In this document: positions 1 through 10,359 of the stretch, piece by piece | How positions within the stretch are numbered: the first letter of the stretch is position 1 | Layout of the letters: each line of letters starts with the position of its first letter | Source of the DNA: Saccharina japonica | Taxonomy: Eukaryota; Sar; Phaeophyceae; Laminariales; Laminariaceae | NCBI GenBank assembly: GCA_008828725.1 | Contig: MEHQ01002684.1 | Location: 101,951-165,950 of the forward strand | Reading direction: 5' to 3' | DNA: 64,000 bases | Notes under the pieces: generated by a model | The model's database searches: none | Seen by the model: only the letters and a program-made list of their open reading frames with translations | Told to the model about the DNA's origin: nothing | Made by a program: the position numbers and the translations under genes

Positions 1-29
1 ATTAAGCAATCCGGTAAATAAAGGCATGC

Positions 30-320
30 TCTGGCAGTTTTCAGAACTGTTTTTTGTCCGTTTGTGTCTGTTCGTGAGCAGGGGTACACCCCCACACCTG
101 CATACCATACATGACGCCTTATAGAAGAGCATCTAATCGATGCTTGTCGGCCTTCGGCCTTCTCGCATCGTTAGCTCCTCATTACAAGAACGGTGGGAAT
201 GGGGAGCGTGACAGACGCCTTCAAGTGGTCAAACTCCTAACTGCATTAAGCTACTACGTCGGCGGTTTTTCTCTTTTTGCTGTGTTCCAGCAATTGTCAT
301 CGATTGGATCGCTTTGAATT
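30..320 (+). repeat. Dispersed hairpin-bearing repeat (family R), copy 1
   Basis: This stretch recurs near 2,090-2,330, 3,790-3,960, 41,546-41,720 and 46,486-46,640. The shared order is an AAATAAAGGCACGCTGTGGC-like segment, a GTTTTCAGAACTGTTTTTTG segment, a short palindrome built on GATGCTCG/CGAGCATC, then a segment ending in a CTGCATTAAGCTAC-like word. Here the palindrome is degraded. No open frame is shared between copies, so I treat it as a non-coding interspersed element. Its class is unknown; no terminal repeats or target duplications could be defined. Confidence 0.65.
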
Positions 321-639
321 TTAAGCGATTTGTGTCAGCACATATACCTTTTTAGGCTCATGGGCAAGTTATATAGGTTGGTGGGTATGCGTTGTGAGTA
401 GTGGGTGAGAGAGTAACTGGGGCGGTCGGTTGATACCTGTGCCGGTTGTCCAAACACCACACACCAATATTTCTCGTGGAGCGATGCGCGTCAGCCCTTA
501 AACCTTGTACAGGACAGGAGTGGATCGGTGGGGTGCCTGGTGTCGGTGTTCGTGGTCAATTGTTTTGTTTAGTTTCGTTTTTTATGTTTTCCTTCATATT
601 TATTATCTACCACGCCGTTTGTTTCTCGTTGCTTCCTAT

Positions 640-785
640 GATTATAAATATTTGTCGTAACTCAGATAGGGGTCACAAAGTAGGCTCTTCCCCCGCCCCC
701 CCCCCCCCCCCCCGGTTCTTGCCTTGTACGTTTTAGTTTTATCGCGAGAAGATTTCAGCATATTCTTTCCTCGTCAACTCTCGTC
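640..785 (-). repeat. SINE body fragment, reverse orientation, with poly-C run
   Basis: The reverse complement matches the body of the tRNA-derived SINEs at 28,267 and 38,998 (the TCGCGATAAAA-like segment, the G-rich segment, and the GATCTGAGTTACGAC-like segment). The G-rich segment has become a run of about 20 C on this strand. The tRNA-like head is absent. A 5'-truncated, decayed insertion is the simplest reading. Confidence 0.6.
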
Positions 786-1130
786 GAATAACATACGTAG
801 GGAATCATGTGTACTCGGCAGGTATGATAATAAAAAATACCACTGATATAATACGTACGTACGTAGTTATACGTGAAAAAAAAAATAGTATTACCGAGAC
901 AAAATGAAAAAAAAAAAACGAATCTCGTATAATTATTTCAGTACGAATATATACCACAGCAAGCAGTAGTACCTGGTACATAACATTTTGCATATAACAT
1001 ATTAATTCGTATACACGAGTTAATGGTACGAACGCAATCGCTTGGCATAAACCTGGTGTACAGCAAGCAGCAGCTGTGTACCAGACACAGCTGCTGCTCT
1101 ATACCAGGTATATGTCAAGCGGTTTAGTCT
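786..1130. other. AT-rich intergenic stretch, no gene seen
   Basis: There are A-runs, GTAC/TACGTACG repeats and TACCTGGTA/TACCAGGTA quasi-palindromes. The short open frames here have low-complexity translations and no recognisable motif. Confidence 0.5.
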
Positions 1131-1800
1131 GGTGTACTGTGGCTGGGGGGGGCGACTACCACGAAGCTCGGCCGACTTGCCACCACGAGCAACAAGCTTC
1201 TGGTGCTCCTACTTCTTGGCTGGTGGTGGTAGCGGTGGTGGTGGTTGCCGTGGGTGGTACTGGGCTGTTTGTGATGCTTATAGTTGCTGGTACCACTGTC
1301 CTATTTCCGTGTTGCTGGTGGTACCTGCTGCTATACTCTCGTTCTTCTCGCGACACCCAGCACACCAGGCAAGCCACACCATCACATCACTATCACCACA
1401 CCACCTGCTGCCACCACACCAACACGACCAGGACAAGGCTATTGCACGACTGTGCATATTCCATAAAGCTACTACAGTAGCGGGGGTAGTGGCGGTGCGG
1501 GTGGTGGTGTTTATGGTGGGGGTGCTGGTGCTGGTTGCTAATCTGTGTGTGTGATGATGGTCTTCCTATTCTCGTCCGATCATCGACACGCTCGACACAA
1601 TCACGATCGGTCATCACCATCACCACTTACCTGCTGCAGCCACAACCACCACGATCGATCATCACTATCACCACCTGCTGCAGCCACCATCGCCATCAAG
1701 CCTGGGAAGCGTAGCTGGTGGTGCGGCAGGGGTGGCGGTGGTGGTGGTGGTCGTCGTCGTAGTTGTGTTTGCTTGTGGTGATCGTGTGCTGGTTGCTGTT
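1130..1800. repeat. GGT/CCA-rich low-complexity module, diverged
   Basis: Purine-skewed GGT repeats, then CAC/CCA repeats, then GGT again make an imperfect palindrome. The same order is seen in the better-conserved modules at 2,985-3,410, 43,015-43,440 and 43,562-44,015. Open frames on both strands translate to Gly/Val-, His/Thr- or Ser-rich strings, as expected for trinucleotide repeats; none looks like a protein domain. Confidence 0.6.
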
Positions 1801-1892
1801 TTTTGGTGCAGGTGTCATATATACAAATCTGTGTGTGTGACTTGCTGCTGATTAAAAACTTCCAGCGAAAATTGCCACTGGTAAGAGTTAGA

Positions 1893-2330
1893 TCAGGGCA
1901 GTCACTATGGCCTAGCTCTGCGATCTCGGCACCGCTTTCGACCCGAGCAGTACGAGACGGTAAGCATAAATAGCAGGCGTCTATCAGTCCCGAGCGCGTC
2001 TGAATCGGTTCGGTGTACGCGTCGCACGCCAAAAAGTAAAGCGAACAGACAAGGGACGGACGAAGGACAAACCTCAATCTTCAGCATTCCGGTAAATAAA
2101 GGCACGCTGTGGCAGTTTTCAGAACTGTTTTTTGTCCCTTTGTGTCCGTTCGGGAGCAGGGGTACACAACCATGGGCAGACACCCAATCCATTATGAAGA
2201 GCATCAATATCTCCTCATTACAAGAACGGGTGGAATGAGGATCGTGACAGACGCCTTCAAGTGGTCAAACTCCTATCTGCATTAAGCTACTGCGTTGGCG
2301 GTTCTTCTCTTTTTGCTGTGTTCCTACAAT
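1893..2330 (+). repeat. Family R repeat, copy 2 (long form)
   Basis: This is a longer version of family R. It starts with a CAGTCACTA..CCTAGCTC-type segment and CGATCTCGGCACGGCTTTCG-like sequence, then CCCGAGCG..TCTGAATCGG, the GTACGCGTCGCACGCC segment and the AAATAAAGGCACGCTGTGGC core. The order matches the copies at 3,538-3,960 and 44,152-44,405, so the element is at least 450 bp. It lies at the left edge of the large duplication. Confidence 0.65.
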
Positions 2331-2798
2331 AATCGTGATTGATTGGATCGTTTTTTTTAAAGCGATTAAAGTCAGCACAGAAACCTTTTTTTTAGTGACC
2401 GGCAAGTAGTTGATGGGTGTGCGTGGTGGGTGAGAGAGTTACTGGGTGGGTCGGTTGGTCCCTGGGCTGGTAGTCCCACCATCGCCAACACCACCCACCA
2501 ACATTTCTTGTTAAGCGATGCGTGTCAGCGCAACAACCTTGTACAGTGGTTATTAAGTGGATCGCTGGGCTGTGTGTGTTGGTGCATTATTATATGGAAA
2601 CGACGAAAACTGGCAGGGCATCATGTATGTATGTGTACTACTACAATGCTGTGTACTGGGCAGGTCAAATACGTACGTAGGTGCAGGTATAATAATAAAA
2701 AGAAAAATGGTACAATGGTTCCAAGATCAAGTTATCGTAAAAAAATGAAACAAAATTAAAGAAAAAAAAAAAATGTTTGCAAAAACCGTACAGGTATC

Positions 2799-2863
2799 AG
2801 CAGCAGCAGCAGCAGATAATAAATGGGATGGACAAACAAAAAAAAAATGCTGCTGCTGCTGCT
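2799..2863. repeat. Facing CAG/CTG runs around a SINE tail word
   Basis: Five CAG repeats and five CTG repeats face each other across the word ATAATAAATGGGATGGACAA and an A-run. That word is the 3' end of the SINEs at 28,267 and 38,998. The arrangement can form a hairpin. It recurs near 42,430-42,500. Confidence 0.6.
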
Positions 2864-2984
2864 GTACGAGTACGTACCAGGAATATGAGCCCAGCGGTGG
2901 TCTGGTGTGACTTATCACCTATACCATGCATCGAGGAGGCTGGGAGCACGAACTACGACCAAGCTTAGCCATCTTAAAACCACG

Positions 2985-3410
2985 TTCACCAGCCACCACA
3001 AGCAACAAGCTTCTCGTGCTCCTGTTGCTCGGCTGGTGGCGGTGGTGTTTGTGGTGTTCGTGGTGGTGGTGATGGTTGCTGGTACTACTACTGTCGTTTT
3101 TCCGTGTTGCTGGTGGTGGTACCTGCGTTCCCGAGAAAGGAGAGCACAACAAGGCAAGCCACACCATCACACCACCACACCACATGCTGCCACGACACCA
3201 ACACCACCAGGACAGAGCTATTGCACGACTGCGCATCTTCCATATAGCTACTAGGTGGTAGTGGCGGTGCGGGTGGTGATGGTGTTTGGTGGTGGTGGTG
3301 GTGGTGGTGATGGTAGTGGTGGTGTGGTGGTGGTGATGGGGTGTTTGGTGTGTGTTCTTGTGGTAATGCTCATCGTTGCTATTAATACGTACAGCTGCTA
3401 GTTTGTATTA
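2985..3410. repeat. GGT/CCA module, copy A
   Basis: The order is a CCACCACAAGCAACAAGC lead-in, a GGT-rich half, a central segment with GTTCCCGAGAAAGGAGAGC, a CCA-rich half, then a second GGT-rich block. Near-identical modules lie at 43,015-43,440 and 43,562-44,015, and a partial one abuts the assembly gap at 42,674. I consider it non-coding. Confidence 0.7.
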
Positions 3411-3537
3411 TTCTGCATTATTTCATAACTCGTTCTGTTTTACTGTCTTTCTGTAGAGACAGGTCATACGAAAAACGGGGAATAATGCATTATTTCAGAA
3501 CTCGTTCTGTTTTATTGTCTTGCTGTTGGCGCTATTA

Positions 3538-3960
3538 TGACAGTCACTACCGCCTAGCTCTCCGATCTCGGCACGGCTTTCGACACGAGCAGCACAGGAC
3601 GGTCGGCACACATACGGGGCCTCTATCAGTCCCGAGCGTGTCTGAATCGGTTGAGTGTACGCGTCGCGCGCCAAAAAAAAGCACCAAAAAAAGCAAAGCG
3701 AACGAGGGACGTGCAGACAGACGAGCAGACAGACAGACGAGCAGACAGACAGACAGACAGACAAACCTCAATATTAAGCAATCCAGTAAATAAAGGCACG
3801 CTGTGGCAGTTTTCAGAACTGTTTTTTGTCCGTTTGTGTCTGTACGTGAGCGGGGGCACACACCCACGGGCAGACACCCAACCATTATGAAGAGCATCTA
3901 TTGATGCTCGAAGGCCTGCGGCCTTCTTCGCATCAATATCTCCTCATTATAATGTTAGTA
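3538..3960 (+). repeat. Family R repeat, copy 3, with GACA/GCAGACA microsatellite
   Basis: Full-order family R copy. A tetranucleotide-like AGACAGACGAGCAGACAGAC tract sits between the GCGTCGCGCGCC segment and the AAATAAAGGCACGCTGTGGC core, followed by the GATGCTCGAAGGCC palindrome near 3,901. In copy B this element is split: its left part is at 44,152-44,405 and its right part at 46,486-46,640, with about 2.1 kb between. Confidence 0.7.
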
Positions 3961-4083
3961 CGTACTGGTAGCCTTTAAAGCTGACCACTACTCTACTGGG
4001 GCGACCGGCAATACAATATGGTTGGAACGGTGTGTCGGTAAATATTCCATGTTATTTTCCAAAATAGCTGATTTGGCTATGTT

Positions 4084-4527
4084 CATGTATTACGAATCCA
4101 GGCTACCTGGGTTGAGGTCTAAAGTCATTGTCACGAGGCAACACATGCAGGTTCTCTAACAGTTGGTGTGCGTGCGTGGCCTGTCAGAGGCCAGGGGCCA
4201 CACATGAGAGGCATAACCCAAGACGAGAACACAGAATCGAGACATTATGACCAACCTCAAAGCTAGCGCAGGACTGGAGTCGACCGAGTCGAGAGGTGTG
4301 CTCCGACTTCTCCAGGAGAGTATGGCAAGCTTGTGGTACTTCAGGGATGAGTCCTCCAAGGGAGATGGATAGATGGTGAGAGATTGCTTATCCTTTCATC
4401 GAAGCGTGACCAAGTGATTGTGGCAGAGGAGGGCAATAGAAGCGTCCTCTCTAGAGCGGAGCAACAATATGAAAACGCCTCTATGTCATCATAACTCCTG
4501 AAACGGTCAACAGAACCATAACACATG
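4084..4527. other. 440-bp segment present only in copy A (deleted in B)
   Basis: In copy B the sequence runs from the counterpart of 4,084 straight into that of 4,524. Both ends carry CATG, and only one CATG is left in B (46,765-46,768 region). A deletion at a 4-base repeat explains this. No TIRs or coding features are visible inside the segment. Confidence 0.75.
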
Positions 4528-4649
4528 CCCTCGACATCCTGTAACTTATTTGATTTATAGAGTGGCCGAAAACAATTGCCTGATAAAACAATATTGGTTC
4601 GCTCAGCGCTGGTTATCACGACTCACAACATTTTCGTCATACTCGTATA

Positions 4650-5070
4650 GAGTCTCTAGTTTTTTATTGAGTGTCAGAATATAATATGGAGAAGTTGATT
4701 AAGGGGGCCCTTCGAGCAAAATATATAAGAAGAGTACATAAAAAACAAATACGTTTTTTTGTCAGTTGCAATACTATTTCTGGTATAATTTCCACATTAT
4801 CATGACTCCCTACGGAAAACGACATTTCTCCAGTTGTAATGCTCAGAATTGCAACCGATGAGTGGTGTTAAAGAACCGAGGTCATCGTAAACATTAGAGT
4901 CTCGGAAGGTGTATCGAACAGACGCCTTGTTCATCACGAAAAGTGCCTCTTACTCGAAAACGACTCGCCATACCCCTGGTACCCAAGACGAATTTGAAAA
5001 GGGCAGTTTCTCCGGCTGCTGCTACTGTTTTGATTTAGATTTTCGACGACGACGCCGAGCACTATGAATA
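4650..5070 (+). repeat. Dispersed repeat family E
   Basis: The segment holds GACTCCCTACGGAAAACGAC, a TACCCCTGGTACCCAAGACG-like stretch and GACGACGACGCCGAGCAC. It matches, in reverse complement, 33,400-33,790. A shorter forward match lies at 33,068-33,190. The second copy in the duplication is at about 46,890-47,312. It is non-coding and of unknown class. Confidence 0.6.
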
Positions 5071-5084
5071 TATGATGAACCTAC

Positions 5085-6130
5085 CTAGTCCCGAGCGTGT
5101 TTTAATCGGTTCAGTGTACGCGTCGCACGCCAAAGATAGCAAACCGCACGGACGAGGGACGAAGGACGGACAATCCTCAATATTGAGGATTTGTAAAATA
5201 AAGGCACGCTGTGGGCACTTTTCAGAACTGTTTTTGGTTCGTTTGTGTCGATCGTGTACCCCCGCGTGTCCACACCCATACACACATGACCCCTTATAGA
5301 AGAGCATATATTGATGCGCGTCGGCCTCGGCTTTTGCGCTGACGCACATCGCTTAACCCGAAATGTTGTTGGTGGATTGTGTTGACGATAGTGGGACAAC
5401 CAGCTTATTAGACACCAACCGACCCACCCGGTCACTCTCTCACCCACAACGCACACCCACCAACCTATATCTGCCCATGAACGAAAAACGGTTTTGGTGC
5501 TGACGCAAATCGCCTAAAATGCAAAACGATTCAACCAAGTGCGGTCGTAGGAACACAGCAAAACGAGAAGAACTGCCAACGCTGTAGCTTAATGCAGTTA
5601 GGCGTTTGACCACTTGAAGGCGTCTGTCACGCTCCTCATTCCCATCGTTCTTGTAACAGGTGAACCTACTTGGGCCTCTAGTTCGACCGTCCGTACCGTC
5701 CTACGTGGCCATCGCAGAGTTTAGTATGGGAAATCATTAATATTGCCGTATGAGTACTGGTATGTAGTGGTTGAATATTTATAAATCGTAGATATATTAT
5801 ATACAATGAGGAGCTAACGATGCGAAGAGGCCGGAGTCCGACGAGCATCAATATATGCTCTTCTATAAGGGGTCGTGTGTGTAGGTGTGGACACGCGGGG
5901 GTACACGATCCACACAAACGGACCAAAAACAGTTCTGAAAAGTGCCCACAGCGTGCCTTATCTAACCAATCCCTATTATTGAGGTTTGCCGCTCGTCTGT
6001 TCGGTTTGCTTCTTATGGCGTGCGACGCGTGCACTGAACGGATTCAGGCACGCTCGTGACTAATATATGCCCGCTCTTTATGTGCACCGTCCTGTACTTC
6101 TCGTATCGAAAGTCGTGCCGAGATGGGAGA
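5085..6130. repeat. Inverted pair of family R copies
   Basis: 5,085-5,345 is a forward family R copy, and 5,815-6,130 is a reverse-complement copy starting with GCGAAGAGGCC and ending in the CGTGCCGAGATGGGAGATCT-like segment. Between them, around 5,600-5,660, lies a reverse copy of the R right end. The whole could fold into a large imperfect hairpin. The counterpart is at 47,326-48,370. Confidence 0.65.
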
Positions 6131-6219
6131 TCTAGGCGATAGTGATTTTCCTAGCCACCTGGTAACCTGTGCCAATTGTCACTGGAATTGTTCATTCAAC
6201 TCTCCGCTCAAGCTGAAGG

Positions 6220-6560
6220 GATTGATGCTCTCAAGCACCATCACAAACCAACACCACCATCATCAAACACCACCACCACCACCACCAGAAGTAGCTATAT
6301 CGAAGATGCCTAGTCTAACAAAAGTCCAATCCTGGTGTTATTGGTCCTGGTGGTGTTGGTCCTGGTGGTGTTGGTCCTGGTGGTGTTGGTGGTTGCCGCA
6401 GGTGGTGACGGCGGTGATGGTAGTGCCGGTTGCCTTGCGCTGTCCTCTTCCGAGAACGAACAGGAAGAAGACAGAGTAGTACCAGGTACCACACAGCCCA
6501 CCAACACCGCCACGGCCACCTTCACTGCCGCGACTACCACCCCACAAACCAAGTAGCAGC
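6220..6560. repeat. CAC/GGT-rich tract with 15-bp minisatellite
   Basis: A CACCACCAC tract is followed by three perfect repeats of GGTCCTGGTGGTGTT starting at 6,343, plus a degenerate unit before them. In copy B (48,584-48,646) there are four perfect units, so the array differs by one 15-bp unit. The phase-preserving unit gives long Val/Leu or Thr/Pro frames on both strands, which I regard as repeat artefacts. Confidence 0.75.
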
Positions 6561-6626
6561 AGTACTAAACGCTTGTCCACCTGTCATTCTACCGGGGACG
6601 CCGGCTGTCGGTCCCCCCGTAGCTGG

Positions 6627-6740
6627 AATATTCTCGCAATTAAAGAGCAAGGTACGTACCGTAGTCGGGATAGGGGGGGAGAGACAACTTAATTACCCCG
6701 GATCTGCGTTACGACAAATACGGACAAAGACAAAACATTT
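6627..6740 (+). repeat. Diverged SINE body fragment
   Basis: The order GAATATTCTCGC, a G-rich stretch, then CCCCGGATCTGCGTTACGAC follows the SINE body seen at 28,430-28,540, with the middle compressed. It lies directly before a poly-G run. The same fragment is at about 48,880-48,990. Confidence 0.5.
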
Positions 6741-6761
6741 ATTGGGAAAGACAAATTTGAT

Positions 6762-7025
6762 TTGATGTGTACAGTAGGGGGGGGGGGGGGTTATGACCAT
6801 AGACCCTCGCATCCCTACAATGCCGGGACGGAGCATGTTGGGTTTTCACCAACCAGGCAGACATTCTTGCACCAAGCGCGAAGCGCCGTGAGGTATTGGG
6901 CGAGTCGCATGTGTGAGCTGCATCCTGCTAAGAACCGCCTCTGAGGCGGACTTGCATATGGACGACAGCTTCAATGAGTTAATTTAATTTCTGGTGTGGC
7001 CACCTCCGGAGACAGCAATGGGAGC
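6762..7025. other. Locally divergent block between copies A and B
   Basis: The flanks on both sides are nearly identical between duplicates, but this block differs strongly from 49,019-49,460. Copy B carries two versions of the CCTACAATGCCGGGAC-containing unit where A has one, different poly-G lengths, and many substitutions in the following 150 bases. No gene is recognised in either version. Confidence 0.7.
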
Positions 7026-7238
7026 ACTATGTAATTGCCTCGCGGATGCCTTACCATATTAACACTACGTGATACGACCATTCCCCTTGTGCGGAGCAAA
7101 GGTTCTCCACCCCGCACAAATGATCTCTCGACCGCCAGCTTTGGTGACCGCCAAAACAAAACAAAAAACAAAACAGTAGGAGGGGGGCTATATCAGGCGG
7201 TGTAGTGCACGAGGATTTTGACCGCCCTATCTCAAAAC

Positions 7239-7263
7239 ACCGCCCTATTGGAGTTAGGGCGGT
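7239..7263. other. Perfect 9-bp stem-loop
   Basis: ACCGCCCTA and TAGGGCGGT face each other across a 7-base loop. The word ACCGCCCTAT also occurs singly on both sides (near 7,221 and 7,265), so it looks like a small cluster of related palindromes. The rest of 7,026-7,238 and 7,264-8,558 shows no gene; there is a CAG-rich patch near 7,615-7,680. Confidence 0.55.
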
Positions 7264-8558
7264 TGACCGCCCTATTGGGCTGGGTTGCGTTGGGTTAGGT
7301 GTATGATTTCCAAATCCCCAGCCGCCCCTGGTCCAGACGTCAGTTTTTTCGTAGTGTCGTGATGCACAACCCTGCCTAGTTTCGTTGTCCAACTCTCAAA
7401 AACCAAAGCGCAAAGTTGCGAAGGTGTAAAGCTCTGGCTGTCGCTGGAACCAGCAGTAATTGGTGGTAATGAGGCGCGATTTCAAATACCTGCAGTAGTC
7501 ATATCTGGGATGCATCACGCTGGAAAAATACTTGTGTGCTGAAACAACACGAACGAAAATCTACGTATACGTGCTTTGGTTCGCTCTTTTTGGAGAAAAC
7601 AAAACGTCAGCATACAGCAGCAGCAGCAGCACCTGTGCCGGCCCGAGCAACAGCAGCAGCGGAACAGCAACAGCAGTAGGACACACGAGGCCAGGTCGTA
7701 GCGTCGCTGTAATACGCTCGGCCTGTGGGTCTAACACTTGAACCCTCTGTACTCGTACTCAATCTTTCGTGTGTCTCCTGCTTCCTCAACGCGACACGTA
7801 CCTCGTTCGTATTGTTATTCGGCATATGAAAAAATCTAAACCTGATATATGTACGTGTGTCCAACGACCGATATTCTCGTAGCAGTAGGTGCCACCACTT
7901 CCACTGGTGTACGACATCGGCACCAGAGCGTCTCCGTCCCATCATAAGTACGAGGGTAGGCCATACAATACCACCTGCATCATGTCTCAGGGACACGGCC
8001 CAAACGTTGCTGTGGTCGACCACATTCTGCTTACTGGTAGATTGGGTTTCGTTCGGTAGAACTCAATAAATCGAAAACCGAAGTCTGTCGTAGTGTCCAA
8101 AACTGATATTCTCCTAGCACAGGTTCCACTACTACTACAGCTGTACGACATGTACAGCAGAGCTTACCCGCTCCCTCATCAGTGGGAGAGTGGGCCTTAC
8201 AATGCCACCTCGTCACTGTACGTTCGGCTTGTCGGTCTAGCACTTGAACTCGGTGCTCCCACGCTTGGGTCTATCGTATTGTTCGTTGTTCGGCATAATT
8301 GATTTCTTCTGTATTTGAAAGAAGAAAAACCGTTGTGAAATACAAATATTGAAAAAAAGCCTCCGGTCATGTGCCTCTAAAAGCACACGCTGCCGCTCCT
8401 AGCTCGACCAACTCTGGACGAGTTACAGCGAAACCAGCACGAGAAGACTTCGTTAAAATTTGTACGTGCACAGAGCCCGACGGAACTGGCGTTGGTGCCG
8501 TGTACGATGAGTGCGATGTACGAACGTGGATGTTGACTGTGACACACGCACATATTTA

Positions 8559-9312
8559 GGGCCATTCCTAACGAACAAAAACAAATCACGATTCGTGACG
8601 TTTTGGCATGACAAAATATCACGATTCGTGATGTTTCTTTCCTAACGAAAATTGGTGCTTTTTCGTCACGTTTCGTGATATTTTCATATTATAAAGAATC
8701 CGATATTTTCAGACCAACGGTATTTGAGGGTGGGGCCAACTCTCGCAGGTAGGTCACGGCCAGGCCGTGCCGGGCCGACCGCGCCCGACCCGGCCCGTGA
8801 TTCAAACCATGGGCAGAGGCCCGACACGGTCTGTGATATTCAAACCTCATGCGCCGTCGGCCAGGCCAGGTCCGCGCGAGGTTCCCATCTCGCTGACATG
8901 TCGTCTGCTCTGCCTGGCCCATGAGATTTTCAGATTATTTTTGCTTTTTCTTCACGCTGTGTCTCCGCCTCCTCGAGATTTCGAGGTCACAGCATGCTCG
9001 TTACCCCGCACCCAGCAGTGTCCTTAGGCAGCCACTCGCTGTCCACAACCGGCGTACGAAGCAGGGCCTGGCATGCCCCTATACCGGCCATCGGATACCG
9101 TTGGTGTCGGGTGGGTTACGTAGTGCCTTGATCAGGCGTATTTTGAGCCACGACAAATGTCGTGAATCGTGATTTTGTTTTTTTTTAAGAAATTGTAAAA
9201 AAATTGGCGTCATGAATAGTGAGGTTTTTGTCGTGAATCACGACAAAAAAAATCACGATTCACGACAAAAACCTCACGAATCGTGATTTTTTTTGTTCGT
9301 TAGGAATGGCCC
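8559..9312. mobile_element. PIF/Harbinger-type non-autonomous element, 754 bp
   Basis: The ends are inverted copies of GGGCCATTCCTAACGAACAA and extend to about 35 bp. TTA flanks both sides (8,556-8,558 and 9,313-9,315). Copy B has the clean empty site at 50,993-50,995 with a single TTA, and the length difference of 757 equals the element plus one TTA. A TTA target duplication with GGGCC ends is typical of PIF/Harbinger (Tourist-like) elements. Subterminal parts hold repeated near-palindromes of the TCACGATTCGTGA type on both sides. The middle (about 8,745-9,140) is GC-rich and unlike the ends, perhaps captured sequence. No transposase is encoded. Confidence 0.88.
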
Positions 9313-9609
9313 TTAGTATCATTTTTCCACCCTACACGCCCTCATGCAAGCCGCTATCAAGAGGCTTTTATTTTCATGAAAAATAAATTAAAAAAAGGCT
9401 CGCGCTTTGCGCTCGCGCGGCTCATTATACTGTTTAGACACGGGCTGCCCCCCAGTGCCACCCGACCCCCGGGCACAAGCGACCGAGCAACGCCCGGCTC
9501 ACGCGTGAGCCCACGTTGACCTCAGCCAAACACCAGGCGCCGCCGACCAGCTCGGCGAGAGTTGGGCGTCGAAAGGTGCGCTCCCGGGGTTGGCAAATAT
9601 TCCTTGTGT

Positions 9610-9680
9610 TTTCTTGTGGCTCAGCGGTAGAGTGGTCGTTTGCAGAGGGCCGTGTCGTGAATTCGAATCCCACTATCTCA
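9610..9680 (+). other. tRNA-like sequence with A and B boxes (relic or SINE head)
   Basis: TGGCTCAGCGGTAGAG matches a tRNA D-arm and RNA polymerase III A box; GCTC can pair with GAGT. ATTCGAATCCC resembles a T-loop/B box. A TTTGCAG loop would put TGC (Ala) in the anticodon position, but the anticodon stem, T stem and acceptor stem do not pair well. I therefore call it a tRNA pseudogene or tRNA-derived repeat. The rest of 9,313-10,350 shows no gene; a CTGT microsatellite lies near 10,083-10,104. Confidence 0.5.
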
Positions 9681-10359
9681 TCTTGTTTTTGATTTTTAGT
9701 GGGCGTGGGTAATTGTATGGGTTCTAGTGTGAGTTTTTGTTTCGTTTTTGTTTGTGTGGCGTTCTAGCATTTCATTGGTATGCATTTGAGTAGTACTCGA
9801 TCATGGTGCTGTTGCGTACGAAAAGTGAGTACACATCTACTGCAAGTACCTACTGGTTTTGTACATGTTGAGTGAGTTGATCGATTGGTGTGTGTGTCGA
9901 TGGGTTTGTGGATGGGTGGGTGAGTGGGATGGTGGCACGGTTGGTACGTGGTTAAGTACTTTATTGTCTCTGTGTGGGTGGTGGCCCTCTTATTTGGTAT
10001 TAGTTTCCTGTCCGCAATACCGGCCCCGCCCTGGCATTGTTCGGCGTACCACTTTTGAATCTATAATATTAAATGCTGCTATTCTGTCTGTCTGTCTGTC
10101 TGTAATTGAGCAGCGCTATCCAGAGCGGTTCAGCCCCACCTTGCCCCATGGGTAGGGAGGCTGGGTGCCACAACCCGCAGAACTCTGGGTCCCACGCCGC
10201 GCCGAGCCGTGGCCGTGGCGCAATCCCGATGCAGTTGTAGCAGCCATCTAGCCAGCCTACCTGCTGACTTACAGTTTTGAATTACTGTTCTGGCAGCTGA
10301 TTGGTTGCCCAAATCCATGCCAGTGGCTGCTGGCTCTTTCTAGAACATCGGTGCTGAAA

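Noticed and set aside
3485..3897. Cys/Ser/Val or Arg/Asp/Gln-rich frames over the GACA microsatellite
   Set aside because: These are translations of a tetranucleotide-like repeat in family R.
30..6130. Family R as an LTR retrotransposon
   Set aside because: No TG...CA termini, primer-binding site, polypurine tract or gag/pol remnant could be found around any copy.
9610..9680. Functional tRNA-Ala gene
   Set aside because: A and B boxes are present, but the acceptor, anticodon and T stems do not pair acceptably.
10083..10104. CRISPR-like short regular repeats (also CAG and GTCT runs elsewhere)
   Set aside because: They are simple microsatellites with no spacer structure, and the window is eukaryotic.
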